Below, in pieces: positions 52,366 through 61,856 of a DNA stretch of 64,000 nt. Source of the DNA: Lutibacter oricola (lineage in GTDB: Bacteria; Bacteroidota; Bacteroidia; Flavobacteriales; Flavobacteriaceae); NCBI RefSeq assembly GCF_900106565.1, contig NZ_FNNJ01000002.1, forward strand, positions 572,786 to 636,785, written 5' to 3'. The notes beneath the pieces are model-generated. The model was given only the letters and a program-made list of their open reading frames with translations. It was not told the DNA's origin and did no database searches. A program made the translations under genes and the position numbers. The number at the start of each line of letters is the position of its first letter. The stretch's first letter is position 1.

Positions 52366-53379
52366 ATGAAAAAAACACTATTTATACTAGTTGCAGTATC
52401 TGTTTTAATAAGCTGTAACACTTCAGAAAAGAAAAAAGAAGTAGCTCCAGAATATACTGAATTACAGAAAAAAGCATCTGCTATGTTTGGTAAATTACCT
52501 GTACAAGCAGAATGTGAAACCAACTCAATAACTACAGAAAAAGTTGCTTTAGGAAAAAAATTATACTTTGATAATAAACTATCTAAAGACAATACACAAA
52601 GTTGTAATACTTGCCATAATTTAGAAACGTATGGTGTAGATAATTTACCAACCTCGCCAGGTAATGACGGTGGTTTTGGTAGTAGAAACTCTCCTACTGT
52701 ATTAAACGCTGCCTTACACGGATCTCAGTTTTGGGATGGTAGAGAGCCAGATGTTGAAGCTCAAGCTGGTGGACCTATTTTAAACCCTGTTGAAATGGCT
52801 ATGCCAAGTGAGGCTGTTGTTGTAGAAAGACTTTCTAAAATAGAAGATTACAAGCGATTATTTGCTGAAGCTTTTCCTAATGAAAAACAACCAATTAATT
52901 ATAATAACATAAAAAAAGCTATTGGTGCATTTGAACGAAAATTAATAACACCTTCAAAATTTGATGATTATTTGGCTGGTAATAACGAAGCCTTATCTGC
53001 AATAGAACAAGAAGGTTTACAATTATTTATGGACAAAGGCTGTGTAGCTTGCCATTCTGGTAATGCGCTTGGTGGAAATCTTTTTCAAAAATTTGGCTTG
53101 TTTGACGATTATTGGAAACACACTAAAAGTAAAAAAATTGACGAAGGAAAATTTGAAGTTACTAAAAAAGAAAGTGATAAATATGTTTTTAAATCTCCTT
53201 CATTAAGAAACATAGAAAAAACATATCCTTATTTTCATGATGGTAGTGTAAAAGATTTAAAAGAAGCTGTTAGCATTATGGCTAAAGTTCAATTAAATAA
53301 AGATTTAACAGCTGCAGAAATCGATGCTATGGTTGCATTTTTAAATTCTTTAACTGGTGAATTACCAAAGAATATTTAA
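52366..53379 (+). CDS. Di-haem cytochrome c peroxidase, lipoprotein
   Basis: A 337-residue periplasmic peroxidase. The signal ends VLISCNTS with Cys17 as a lipid anchor. Two c-type haem sites are present: CNTCH at residues 80-84 (low-potential, peroxidatic side) and CVACH at 226-230 (electron-transferring). Between them lie SPTVLNAALHGSQFWDGREP and NPVEMAMPSE, which are typical of the CcpA/MauG family. It reduces hydrogen peroxide with electrons from a small cytochrome. A terminator closes it. Confidence 0.93.
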   Translation: MKKTLFILVAVSVLISCNTSEKKKEVAPEYTELQKKASAMFGKLPVQAECETNSITTEKVALGKKLYFDNKLSKDNTQSCNTCHNLETYGVDNLPTSPGNDGGFGSRNSPTVLNAALHGSQFWDGREPDVEAQAGGPILNPVEMAMPSEAVVVERLSKIEDYKRLFAEAFPNEKQPINYNNIKKAIGAFERKLITPSKFDDYLAGNNEALSAIEQEGLQLFMDKGCVACHSGNALGGNLFQKFGLFDDYWKHTKSKKIDEGKFEVTKKESDKYVFKSPSLRNIEKTYPYFHDGSVKDLKEAVSIMAKVQLNKDLTAAEIDAMVAFLNSLTGELPKNI

Positions 53380-53407
53380 AATCTAACACTCTAAATATAA
53401 GATAATT

Positions 53408-53437
53408 AGCACTCCCAAAACAGGAGTGCTTTTTTTT
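53408..53437 (+). terminator. Intrinsic terminator after the peroxidase gene
   Basis: AGCACTCC and GGAGTGCT form a perfect 8-bp stem around CAAAACA, followed by eight Ts. The T-run runs directly into the sigma-54 promoter at 53437. Confidence 0.9.
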
Positions 53438-53452
53438 GGCACGCTGTTTGCA
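53437..53452 (+). promoter_or_regulatory. Sigma-54-type (-24/-12) promoter for the basic-tailed protein gene
   Basis: TTGGCACGCTGTTTGCA. The GG is at 53438-53439 and the GC at 53450-53451, with exactly ten bases between. It matches the RpoN consensus TGGCACG-N4-TTGC in full. The predicted start is near 53463, 46 bases before the ATG. Confidence 0.8.
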
Positions 53453-53508
53453 ATTATCTAAGCGTAATGCTAACAAGCTTACATAGTATTAACTTAAAAC
53501 CCACTATT

Positions 53509-54612
53509 ATGAAAAACAAATTATTCTTATTCGCAACATTTGTATTGGTAAGTTTAGGAGCTTTTGCTTCAACAGAAAATACAACGGATTATAACAGATA
53601 CAATAATGGTTATGGAGAATCATTTACATTTGTTGAAAACGGAATTACATTTGCTGTTTTTCAAAATGGAGAATTTGATTTTTATTTAAATAACCATAGA
53701 AGAAACGTAAATGTAAACTACAATAGCAGAAATTTAGATATTTCTTTTAACTCTGGTTACAATTACGATGCCTATGTACAATACGACAATTACGGAGCTG
53801 TAATTCAAGTAGAAAACACACCTATCTATTATGATTATTATGGAAGAGTATCCACTATTGGTTCTGTAGATATTAATTATATAAATAACAGATTAAATAG
53901 AGTTGGTAGATTATATGTACACTACAACCGTTACGGAAGCTACTCGCACTGTTCTGGTTACATAAACAGATATAATAGAACTTATGTTTACCACCCATAT
54001 CATAACTTTTTTGTAAGACCTTTCTTTGAATTTAGAATTGTAAGTCATACAGCTTATAGACATAGATACCAACCTGTTAGACATAGATATTATAGCGATC
54101 ATTCTAGAAACAAATATTATAGCAAAAGATCTAAACACGGTAATAGTGTAAGAAGTAGAGTTGCAACAAGTAAAGTTCCTAAAAGAAGAAGCGATCAAAT
54201 TAGCAGATCTAATAAATCTACAAGTAATAGAAATAGTACAATTAGTAGAAGAACTACAAGTAATGATAGATCTAGAACTACTACAACACCTCAAAGAAGA
54301 AATACTTCTTCAACAATAAAAAGAGGAACTAGTATTGAAAACAGAAGAGCTACAACACCTAGAACTTCTACAAGTACAAAAAGAACAATTGAACGTAAAC
54401 CTACAAGTACACAACCAAGAAGAAGTACAACATCTTCTACAAGAACAGTTAGAAAACCAAGTAAAGTAAGTACTTCTAGTAGAACAATAAAAACTCCTAG
54501 AGTAACTCAAAAAAGAAGTACAACTTCTACAAAAAGAGCTACAACTACTAGCAGAAAACCTAGTGTAAAATCAACGTCTAGAAGCTCAAGTACAAGCAGA
54601 AGACGAAGTTAA
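53509..54612 (+). CDS. Secreted protein with a long basic Ser/Thr/Arg tail
   Basis: A 367-residue protein. A signal peptide (MKNKLFLFATFVLVSLGAFA) is followed by about 130 residues of Tyr/Asn-rich beta sequence, with repeated short strands such as NNHRRNVNVNYNSRN and DYYGRVSTIGS. From about residue 215 to the end the chain is almost only Ser, Thr, Arg, Lys and Pro, with only four acidic residues, for example RRTTSNDRSRTTTTPQRRN. It should be disordered and highly positive. I do not know the family. The frame is open from 53467, but the ATG at 53509 gives the signal. The promoter is sigma-54 type. Confidence 0.8.
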   Translation: MKNKLFLFATFVLVSLGAFASTENTTDYNRYNNGYGESFTFVENGITFAVFQNGEFDFYLNNHRRNVNVNYNSRNLDISFNSGYNYDAYVQYDNYGAVIQVENTPIYYDYYGRVSTIGSVDINYINNRLNRVGRLYVHYNRYGSYSHCSGYINRYNRTYVYHPYHNFFVRPFFEFRIVSHTAYRHRYQPVRHRYYSDHSRNKYYSKRSKHGNSVRSRVATSKVPKRRSDQISRSNKSTSNRNSTISRRTTSNDRSRTTTTPQRRNTSSTIKRGTSIENRRATTPRTSTSTKRTIERKPTSTQPRRSTTSSTRTVRKPSKVSTSSRTIKTPRVTQKRSTTSTKRATTTSRKPSVKSTSRSSSTSRRRS

Positions 54613-54639
54613 TAAATAGTAAAATAGTTTGAGTTAATA

Positions 54640-54672
54640 AAAAAGCGACACTACTGTGTCGCTTTTTTTTCT
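54640..54672. terminator. Bidirectional terminator
   Basis: AGCGACAC and GTGTCGCT form a perfect 8-bp stem around TACT with A-run and T-run on the sides. The right arm is inside the last codons of the convergent methyltransferase gene. Confidence 0.9.
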
Positions 54673-55814
54673 TTTCTACTTCCTTCGTACATTTCGTACT
54701 TAACAAACTTACAATCTAAATCACCATTTTTTAAGGCAATTCTTTTTGAAGTTCGCAAACCTACATGTTTAAGCGCTTGAACATCTGATGTTATAAACCA
54801 AACTGTAGTACCTGGATAGCCGTGTTTTAAGGTGTCTCCAATTTTTTTATAAAATTCTTCAGTATCAATAGATAAACGCTCACCATATGGTGGATTAAAT
54901 AAAATAGTAGTATGTCCGAAAACTTCTTTTACAGAATTAAAAAAGTTTACATGGTGTACACCTATAAAATCTGCAAGGTTCGCATTCTCAATATTTTCTT
55001 TTGCTTTTCTAACTGCTGAAGGTGCTTTATCAAATCCCATAATTTTAAAATGTGGATTTGTAATTTTTTTCAATAAAACATCTTGAATTAAAAAGTATAA
55101 ATCTTCATCATAATCGTCCCATTTTTCAAAAGCAAACTCTTTTCTGTTAATATTTGCAGGAATATTACAAGCAATCATAGCTGCTTCAATTAGAATAGTA
55201 CCAGAACCACACATAGGGTCGATAAAATTTCCATTTCCTGTATAACCAGATAGCAGCACTAAACCTGCAGCTAAAACCTCGTTAATAGGCGCAATATTTG
55301 TAGAACTCCTATAACCACGTTTGTGTAATGAATCTCCTGAACTATCTAACGATACTGAACATCCATCTTTTTGAATATGAACGTGAATTTTTACATCTGG
55401 ATATTTTAAATCTACATTTGGACGTTTATGGTATTTATGTCTAAAATAATCAGCAATAGCATCTTTAGATTTTAACGAGATATAATGAGAGTTAGAAGTA
55501 AAATTTTTAGAATTTACAACTGCACCAATAGCAAAAGTGCTATCAACTTTCATGTACTGTTCCCATTTTATAGTTTGAAGTTTTTTATACAAATCCTCCT
55601 CGTCATACACTCTAAAACTTTTAATTGGCTTTAAAATACGAATAGCAGTTCTTAAAGACATGTTAGCTTTATACATAAAACCTTTATCTCCGTAAAAAGT
55701 AACACTACGCACACCTACTTCAACATCTTGCGCTCCTAACTGTTTTAACTCCGTAGCTAAAACTTCTTCTAAACCAAACATGGTGGTTGCCACCATTTTA
55801 AAATTTCTTTGCAT
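54651..55814 (-). CDS. THUMP-domain class I RNA methyltransferase (RlmL-like)
   Basis: A 387-residue protein. The N-terminal THUMP and ferredoxin-like part (1-165) binds RNA: MVATTMFGLEEVLATELKQL and SVTFYGDKGFMYKANMSLRT. The C-terminal methyltransferase has DPMCGSGTILIEAAMIACN near 197-215 and the base-flipping motif NPPYGER. It corresponds to the N-terminal half of E. coli RlmL, which methylates G2445 in 23S rRNA. Length and start are normal for flavobacteria. Confidence 0.92.
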   Translation of the reverse strand: MQRNFKMVATTMFGLEEVLATELKQLGAQDVEVGVRSVTFYGDKGFMYKANMSLRTAIRILKPIKSFRVYDEEDLYKKLQTIKWEQYMKVDSTFAIGAVVNSKNFTSNSHYISLKSKDAIADYFRHKYHKRPNVDLKYPDVKIHVHIQKDGCSVSLDSSGDSLHKRGYRSSTNIAPINEVLAAGLVLLSGYTGNGNFIDPMCGSGTILIEAAMIACNIPANINRKEFAFEKWDDYDEDLYFLIQDVLLKKITNPHFKIMGFDKAPSAVRKAKENIENANLADFIGVHHVNFFNSVKEVFGHTTILFNPPYGERLSIDTEEFYKKIGDTLKHGYPGTTVWFITSDVQALKHVGLRTSKRIALKNGDLDCKFVKYEMYEGSRKEKKATQ

Positions 55815-55923
55815 TGCCTATAAATTTGTGCAAAAGTACTTAAATAAAAAATGATTGAATAGTATAAAAACAATATTAATTAAATAAACATTTGTTCAAT
55901 GAAGTATAATTCAGTCAAATTCC

Positions 55924-55931
55924 TATTTTTG
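55924..55931 (+). promoter_or_regulatory. TAnnTTTG (-7) element for the methyltransferase-ZIP gene pair
   Basis: TATTTTTG lies 16 bases before the ATG at 55948. No TTG at proper spacing was seen. Confidence 0.45.
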
Positions 55932-55947
55932 TACTAGTTTTTGAAAT

Positions 55948-56673
55948 ATGGAAAATAAAGAATGGTTTAAAATGTGGTTTAACACTAGTTATTACCACAC
56001 CCTATATAAACACAGAGATTATACTGAAGCACAAGAATTTATGCGTAATTTAGTGTCTTTTTTAAATTTAGAAAAAGATAATTTATTGCTAGATTTAGCT
56101 TGTGGAAAAGGAAGGCATTCTATTTACTTAAATTCTTTAGGTTATAATACTGTTGGTGCCGACTTATCAAAAAATAGCATATTACATGCAAAACAATTTG
56201 AAAATGAAACGTTGAGATTTGTTGAACATGATATGAGAAATCCATTCAAAAATAATTATGATGTTATTTTAAACTTATTTACAAGTTTTGGTTTTTTTGA
56301 AGATGACAATGAAGATATTAATGTTTTAAAAAATATTAAAAACGGACTTAAACCCAACGGTATAGCGGTTATTGACTTTATGAACAGTAAAAAAGTAATT
56401 AACAATTTAGTTAAAACTGAACATAAAACAATTGATGCTATTACATTTAATATTAAAAGGTATGTAGATGGAAAGTTTATTGTGAAAGAAATAAATTTTG
56501 AAGCAGATAATGAAAATCATACGTATTTCGAAAAGGTAAAAAGCTTAGATTTGCCAAAAATAAAAACATATATGGATAGTGTTGGTTTTAACATTAAACA
56601 TATTTTTGGAGATTACCAACTATCTGAATTTAACGAAACAACTTCAGATAGATTAATTTTAGTTGTAGAATAA
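55948..56673 (+). CDS. Class I SAM-dependent methyltransferase
   Basis: A 241-residue protein with the SAM-binding loop LLLDLACGKGRHSIYLNSLG near residues 46-65, and NLFTSFGFFEDDNED after it. The C-terminal strands end with NETTSDRLILVVE. No substrate-specific feature is visible. The gene overlaps the ZIP transporter start by one base, so the two are translationally linked. Confidence 0.85.
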   Translation: MENKEWFKMWFNTSYYHTLYKHRDYTEAQEFMRNLVSFLNLEKDNLLLDLACGKGRHSIYLNSLGYNTVGADLSKNSILHAKQFENETLRFVEHDMRNPFKNNYDVILNLFTSFGFFEDDNEDINVLKNIKNGLKPNGIAVIDFMNSKKVINNLVKTEHKTIDAITFNIKRYVDGKFIVKEINFEADNENHTYFEKVKSLDLPKIKTYMDSVGFNIKHIFGDYQLSEFNETTSDRLILVVE

Positions 56674-57344
56674 TGACTTATATTGCACTTATAGTATCAG
56701 TTCTTATAGGAATTGTAATTGTTTTTGGTTTAAAACCAGGTAATAAATCTGTTCAGTTGTTACTAGCGTTTAGTGGCGCATATCTTTTATCAATTACTAT
56801 ACTTCATTTATTTCCTGAAGTTTATCACACACACAATTCTAAAGTTGGTATATTTATACTTTTAGGATTATTACTACAATTAATATTAGATTTCTTTTCT
56901 AAAGGAGCGGAACATGGACATATTCACATTCAAAAAGATCAAGTATTTCCTTGGGCTTTATTTATAAGTTTGTGTGCACACGCTTTTATGGAAGGTTTAC
57001 CATTAGCAAATCACACCCATCATGAACATTTATTATGGGCAATAGTTATTCATAAAATCCCTATTGCCATTATACTAGGTACGTTTTTTGTAAACTCTAA
57101 TTTTAGTAAAAAAACAGCAATTTCGTTTTTAATACTATTTTCTTTAATGTCTCCATTAGGAAGTTTGGCTGGAGAACATGTTGCGCTATTAATAAAGTAT
57201 AATACAGAAATAACAGCAGTTATTATAGGAATATTCTTACATATATCTACAATAATTCTATTCGAATCATCTAAAGACCATAAATTTAATTTGTATAAAT
57301 TTATAGCTATTTTAGTTGGTATGTTGGTTGCTTTTTTAGCTTAA
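56673..57344 (+). CDS. ZIP-family metal transporter
   Basis: A 223-residue membrane protein with seven to eight transmembrane helices. A His-rich region near residues 85-95 (GAEHGHIHIQKDQ) is followed by CAHAFMEGLPLANHTHHEH and VIHKIPIAIILGTF. These are the fourth and fifth helices that carry the metal-binding His and Glu residues of ZIP transporters. It probably imports zinc or iron. It overlaps the convergent recQ by 4 bp. Confidence 0.9.
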   Translation: MTYIALIVSVLIGIVIVFGLKPGNKSVQLLLAFSGAYLLSITILHLFPEVYHTHNSKVGIFILLGLLLQLILDFFSKGAEHGHIHIQKDQVFPWALFISLCAHAFMEGLPLANHTHHEHLLWAIVIHKIPIAIILGTFFVNSNFSKKTAISFLILFSLMSPLGSLAGEHVALLIKYNTEITAVIIGIFLHISTIILFESSKDHKFNLYKFIAILVGMLVAFLA

Positions 57345-59539
57345 TTAGCTACTTTACTTATAAATTTAATTCTCATTAAACGAAGTTCATCCTCATCATA
57401 ATCTCCATCAAATTCGTCTAAAGCATCTTGAATTCTATCTGTTTCAGACTCCATAAAGTAATCAAATATTTCTTCTTGTTGATCTTCATCTAAGTGCTCA
57501 TCAATACAATAATCTATATTTAATTTGGTTCCACTATAAACAATACGCTGCATTTCTTCAATAAGCTCATTAAATTCTAAGCCTTTTGCTTTAGCTATAT
57601 CTTCTAGCGGTAACTTTCTGTCTGTATTTTGAATTATATATAATTTTAAACCTGAATTAACTCCTGTACTTTTAACCACAAAATCATCTGGTCTTATAAT
57701 ATCATTTTCTTCAACATATTTTGAAATTAATTCAACAAAAGGTTTTCCAAATTTTCGTGCTTTACCTTCACCTACACCAAAAATATTCTTTAACTCATCC
57801 ATAGTTATAGGATATTTTAAAGCCATATCTTCTAGAGATGTTTCTTGAAAAACTGCATATGGTGGAACGCCATTTTTTTTAGCTACAGATTTTTGAAGAT
57901 CTTTTAACAATTTAACCAATGCTGCATCTGCAGAAGCCCCGCTAGCTTTTGTTTGAGTTACTATCGTAGCTGAATCAGCCTCTTCATAAACGTGATCATC
58001 CGTCATCATAAAAGAAACTGGCTTAGCTATATAGTTTAAACCTTGCTCCGTTATTTTAACAACACCATATTGCTCTATTTCTTTCTTTAAAAAACCACCA
58101 ACTAAAGCTTGACGAATAAGTGCCATCCAATGCCCTTTATCAAACTTTTTACCTATTCCAAAAAATGGTTGTTCGTCTGTTTTATGAGATTTTAATAAAG
58201 CATTTACATTTCCGGTAAGTGTATTTACAACTTCTTTAGATTTGTATTTTTGATTACTATCTCTTACAACTTCTAATAAAATTTTTAATTCAGCTTTTGC
58301 TTCATGTTTACTTTTTGGATTTCTAACATTATCATCCATATTGGCACCTAGGCCATTTACATCGTCAAATTCTTCACCAAAATAATGTAATAAATACTTT
58401 CTACGAGACATAGAAGTTTCAGCATAACCAACAACTTCTTGCAATAATGCATTTCCAATTTCTTGCTCAGCAATAGGTTTTCCTGATAAAAATTTCTCTA
58501 ATTTTTCAATATCTTTATAAGCATAATAGGCTAAACATATACCTTCTCCTCCATCTCGACCAGCTCTACCGGTTTCTTGATAATAACTTTCTAAACTTTT
58601 TGGAATGTCATGATGAATTACAAAACGAACATCTGGCTTGTCAATTCCCATACCAAAAGCTATAGTTGCAACAACTACATCAACATCTTCCATTAAAAAC
58701 ATGTCTTGATGTTTAGCTCTAGTTTTAGCATCTAAACCTGCGTGATAAGGAACGGCTTTTATACCATTAACTTGCAATAATTGCGCAATGTCTTCAACTT
58801 TTTTTCTACTTAAACAATAAATAATACCCGATTTACCTTGATGCTGATTTATAAATCGAATAATATCTGCATTAATAGTAGAAGTTTTAGGACGAACTTC
58901 ATAAAATAAATTAGGTCTGTTAAACGATGCTTTAAAAGTTTTAGCATCAGACATTCCCAAAGTTTTTAAAATATCTTCTTGAACTTTTTCTGTTGCTGTT
59001 GCTGTTAAACCAATAATTGGAACTTTATCAATCTTTTCAATAATTGTTCTTAGGTTTCTATATTCTGGTCTAAAATCGTGTCCCCATTCAGATATACAGT
59101 GAGCTTCATCAATTGCAACAAAAGATATCTTTTGCTTTTGCAAAAACTCAACATACTCTTCTTTAATTAATGATTCTGGTGCAACATATAATAATTTTGT
59201 AATACCGTTTTCAATATCACTTTTTACCTGCGCTACTTCACCTTTATTTAAAGATGAATTTAATACATGTGCAATTCCAATTTCTGAAGATAATCCTCGA
59301 ATGGCATCTACTTGATTTTTCATTAAAGCAATTAATGGCGACACCACAATTGCTGTACCTTCTTTAACTAATGCAGGTAATTGGTAACATAAAGATTTTC
59401 CTCCACCTGTAGGCATAATTACAAACGTATCTTTACCAGATACTATGCTTTCTATTACTTCTTCTTGTAGGCCTTTAAATTTGTTAAAACCAAAATATTT
59501 TTTTAGGGCTGTATGTATATCTATTTTTGTATTATTCAT
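57341..59539 (-). CDS. recQ: ATP-dependent DNA helicase RecQ
   Basis: A 732-residue helicase. The Walker A is IMPTGGGKSLCYQLPAL near residues 41-57, and the DEAH box is in IDEAHCISEWGHDFRPEY. The RecA-like second domain has FGMGIDKPDVRFVIHHD and QETGRAGRDG. An RQC region and an HRDC domain (near 530-610) follow, and an acidic tail ends the chain. Bacteroidetes RecQ proteins are often this long. It acts in recombination and fork repair. Confidence 0.96.
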   Translation of the reverse strand: MNNTKIDIHTALKKYFGFNKFKGLQEEVIESIVSGKDTFVIMPTGGGKSLCYQLPALVKEGTAIVVSPLIALMKNQVDAIRGLSSEIGIAHVLNSSLNKGEVAQVKSDIENGITKLLYVAPESLIKEEYVEFLQKQKISFVAIDEAHCISEWGHDFRPEYRNLRTIIEKIDKVPIIGLTATATEKVQEDILKTLGMSDAKTFKASFNRPNLFYEVRPKTSTINADIIRFINQHQGKSGIIYCLSRKKVEDIAQLLQVNGIKAVPYHAGLDAKTRAKHQDMFLMEDVDVVVATIAFGMGIDKPDVRFVIHHDIPKSLESYYQETGRAGRDGGEGICLAYYAYKDIEKLEKFLSGKPIAEQEIGNALLQEVVGYAETSMSRRKYLLHYFGEEFDDVNGLGANMDDNVRNPKSKHEAKAELKILLEVVRDSNQKYKSKEVVNTLTGNVNALLKSHKTDEQPFFGIGKKFDKGHWMALIRQALVGGFLKKEIEQYGVVKITEQGLNYIAKPVSFMMTDDHVYEEADSATIVTQTKASGASADAALVKLLKDLQKSVAKKNGVPPYAVFQETSLEDMALKYPITMDELKNIFGVGEGKARKFGKPFVELISKYVEENDIIRPDDFVVKSTGVNSGLKLYIIQNTDRKLPLEDIAKAKGLEFNELIEEMQRIVYSGTKLNIDYCIDEHLDEDQQEEIFDYFMESETDRIQDALDEFDGDYDEDELRLMRIKFISKVAN

Positions 59540-59654
59540 TATATCTACTCATTCGTTATTATGAAAATATTAAACTTGGGCTGCTTGTTGGGTTAGTTTA
59601 AACGTAGAATTAATATTTTTTTAGTTCTTTACTCAATTTCTAATTAAATAAATT

Positions 59655-59662
59655 TATTTTTG
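59655..59662 (+). promoter_or_regulatory. TAnnTTTG (-7) element for kdsD
   Basis: TATTTTTG lies 44 bases before the TTG start of kdsD at 59707. Confidence 0.4.
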
Positions 59663-59706
59663 TTCGTTAATAAAGATAAACATTTTTTAATTCAAAATAC
59701 AAATCT

Positions 59707-60672
59707 TTGAAAAATAAAAATACAATAATTGAAACAGCTAAGCAAACAATTCAACTTGAAAGTAAAGCTATAGCGAATTTAATCAAATTTATAAATGATG
59801 AGTTTGAAAATGCCGTTAAATTTATTCACAATTCTAAAGGAAGAGTAATTGTTAGCGGTATTGGTAAAAGTGCTATAATTGCTCAAAAAATTGTAGCAAC
59901 TATGAACTCCACTGGAACTCCGGCAATTTTTATGCACGCCGCAGATGCTATACACGGTGATTTAGGAAACATTTTAGCTGATGATACAGTAATTTGTATT
60001 TCTAAAAGTGGAAATACTCCAGAAATTAAAGTTCTAGTACCTTTTATAAAAAATTACGGAAATAAAATTATAGCTATTACAGGAAATCAAGAGTCATTTT
60101 TAGCAAAAAACTCAGATTTTTTATTAAATTCTTATGTAGAAAAAGAAGCTTGCACTAATAACTTAGCGCCAACAACAAGCACAACAGCTCAATTAGTAAT
60201 TGGTGATGCTTTAGCTATTTGTTTATTAGATTTAAATAATTTTTCAAGTAAAGATTTTGCAAAATATCATCCTGGTGGAGCTTTAGGTAAAAAATTATAT
60301 TTAAGGGTAAATGATTTAGTTGCTAAAAATGAAATTCCTAAGGTTGAGCTTTCAACACCTATTAACGAGGTTATTATTGAAATTTCAAAAAAGAGATTGG
60401 GTACTACTGCTGTATTAGAAAATGAACATATTGTTGGAATTGTTACTGATGGAGATTTACGTAGAATGTTAAGTAAAAATCCTGATATTAAAGGTGTAAC
60501 AGCTAAAGATATAATGAGTTTAAATCCAAAAACAATTAATTCTGATGCTATGGCTGTTGAAGCCTTACATACTATGGAAGACAATAATATTAGTCAGTTG
60601 TTAGTTTTAGACAACAAAAAATATGTAGGTGTAGTTCATTTACATGATTTATTAAAAGAAGGAATTATTTAA
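59707..60672 (+). CDS. kdsD: Arabinose-5-phosphate isomerase (KpsF/GutQ family, TTG start)
   Basis: A 321-residue enzyme that turns ribulose-5-phosphate into arabinose-5-phosphate for Kdo synthesis. The SIS domain (about 40-185) has GRVIVSGIGKSAIIAQKIVA near 45-64, HGDLGNILADDTVICISKSG, and a KYHPGGALGKKL motif. Two CBS domains fill 205-321. The frame opens at TTG (59707) with no ATG before the conserved first helix, so TTG is the real start. It lies one base before tatC, the start of an envelope operon with an AhpD-like gene and lptB. Confidence 0.93.
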   Translation: MKNKNTIIETAKQTIQLESKAIANLIKFINDEFENAVKFIHNSKGRVIVSGIGKSAIIAQKIVATMNSTGTPAIFMHAADAIHGDLGNILADDTVICISKSGNTPEIKVLVPFIKNYGNKIIAITGNQESFLAKNSDFLLNSYVEKEACTNNLAPTTSTTAQLVIGDALAICLLDLNNFSSKDFAKYHPGGALGKKLYLRVNDLVAKNEIPKVELSTPINEVIIEISKKRLGTTAVLENEHIVGIVTDGDLRRMLSKNPDIKGVTAKDIMSLNPKTINSDAMAVEALHTMEDNNISQLLVLDNKKYVGVVHLHDLLKEGII

Positions 60673-60673
60673 T

Positions 60674-61495
60674 ATGGCAACAGAAGAAAAACCAGAAATG
60701 TCTTTTTTAGACCATGTAGAAGAACTACGTTGGCATTTAATTAGATCTACACTTGCCGTGTTTGCTTTTGGTATTATAGCTTTTATTATGAAAGGCTTTA
60801 TTTTTAATACCATTTTATTTGCTCCTAAAAATGCAAACTTTATAACTTACAGGGTATTTTGTAAAGTATCTCAATTCTTTGGAACTGATGGTTTATGCAT
60901 TGATGATATGCCTTTTACTTTTCAAAGTTTAGCAATGGCAGAACAATTTAGCGTTCATATATGGACTTCTATAACGGTTGGTTTTGTTTTAGCATTTCCT
61001 TTTATAATTTGGGAAGTTTGGAAATTTATTAGCCCTGGATTATACGAAAAAGAGAAAAAAGGAGCTAGAAGTTTTATTATTATCTCTTCATTTTTATTTT
61101 TTATTGGTGTTTTATTTGGTTATTACATTGTTACTCCATTATCTGTTAACTTTTTAGGTAATTATTCTATTAGTGATATGGTTGAACGTAACATTAAAAT
61201 TGGCTCATACATTGCTTTAGTTCGTTCATCAATATTAGCATCTGGATTAATTTTTGAATTGCCAATAATTATCTATTTCCTAACAAAAATGGGATTAATA
61301 ACACCTAATTTCTTAAAAATATATAGAAAACACGCATTGGTTTTAGTACTTGTTTTATCTGCAATTATTACACCTCCAGACATTATTAGTCAAGTTATTG
61401 TAGCAATACCTATTTTAATTTTATATGAAGTAAGTATTTATATTTCTAAAGCTGTTTTAAAAAAAGAACATAAAAATCAATTAAAAAATGTCTAA
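60674..61495 (+). CDS. tatC: Twin-arginine translocase subunit TatC
   Basis: A 273-residue membrane protein with six transmembrane helices. The family N-terminus MSFLDHVEELRWHLIRS is at residues 9-25. The ISPGLYEKEKKGARSFIIIS stretch and LTKMGLITPNFLKIYRKHA follow. TatC binds the twin-arginine signal of folded exported proteins. No tatA is next to it. The 61488 gene starts 8 bp before its end. Confidence 0.96.
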   Translation: MATEEKPEMSFLDHVEELRWHLIRSTLAVFAFGIIAFIMKGFIFNTILFAPKNANFITYRVFCKVSQFFGTDGLCIDDMPFTFQSLAMAEQFSVHIWTSITVGFVLAFPFIIWEVWKFISPGLYEKEKKGARSFIIISSFLFFIGVLFGYYIVTPLSVNFLGNYSISDMVERNIKIGSYIALVRSSILASGLIFELPIIIYFLTKMGLITPNFLKIYRKHALVLVLVLSAIITPPDIISQVIVAIPILILYEVSIYISKAVLKKEHKNQLKNV

Positions 61496-61841
61496 TCAAA
61501 TAGAAAAATTCAACGCTTATCGTAAAAAAATGAACGATAAAATATTGTCTGGAAATCATAAAATTATCAAGCGAATTTTTAATTTAGACACAAATACATA
61601 TAAAGAAGGACATTTAGACGTTAAAACTAAAGAACTTTTAGGTTTAGTGGCTTCAACAGTTTTACGATGTGATGATTGTATAAAGTATCATTTAGAAACT
61701 GCTTATAATGAAGGCATAACCAAAGAACAAATGATGGAAACTATGGAAGTTGCTACTTTGGTTGGAGGTACTATTGTAATACCACATTTAAGAAGAGCTT
61801 ACGAATTTTGGGAGGAATTAGAATTAAACGATAAAAAATAA
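61488..61841 (+). CDS. AhpD-like carboxymuconolactone decarboxylase-family protein
   Basis: A 117-residue helical protein. The CxxC redox pair is Cys61 and Cys64 with His68 (LRCDDCIKYHLETAYN), as in AhpD, which reduces peroxiredoxins. The flanking GLVASTVLR and MMETMEVATLVGGTIVIPH are typical. It overlaps tatC by 8 bp and is followed by lptB after 15 bp. It may serve peroxide defence, but no peroxiredoxin is in this operon. Confidence 0.9.
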   Translation: MSNQIEKFNAYRKKMNDKILSGNHKIIKRIFNLDTNTYKEGHLDVKTKELLGLVASTVLRCDDCIKYHLETAYNEGITKEQMMETMEVATLVGGTIVIPHLRRAYEFWEELELNDKK

Positions 61842-61856
61842 ATTCAATCGACAAGA

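Noticed and set aside
53911-54510. Two minus-strand open frames rich in Ser, Cys and Thr opposite the basic-tailed protein gene
   Set aside because: They are shadows of the AGN/ACN-rich repeats of the real gene; the Cys and Ser runs are the reverse complement of Arg, Thr and Ser codons, and no signal, promoter or known family is present.
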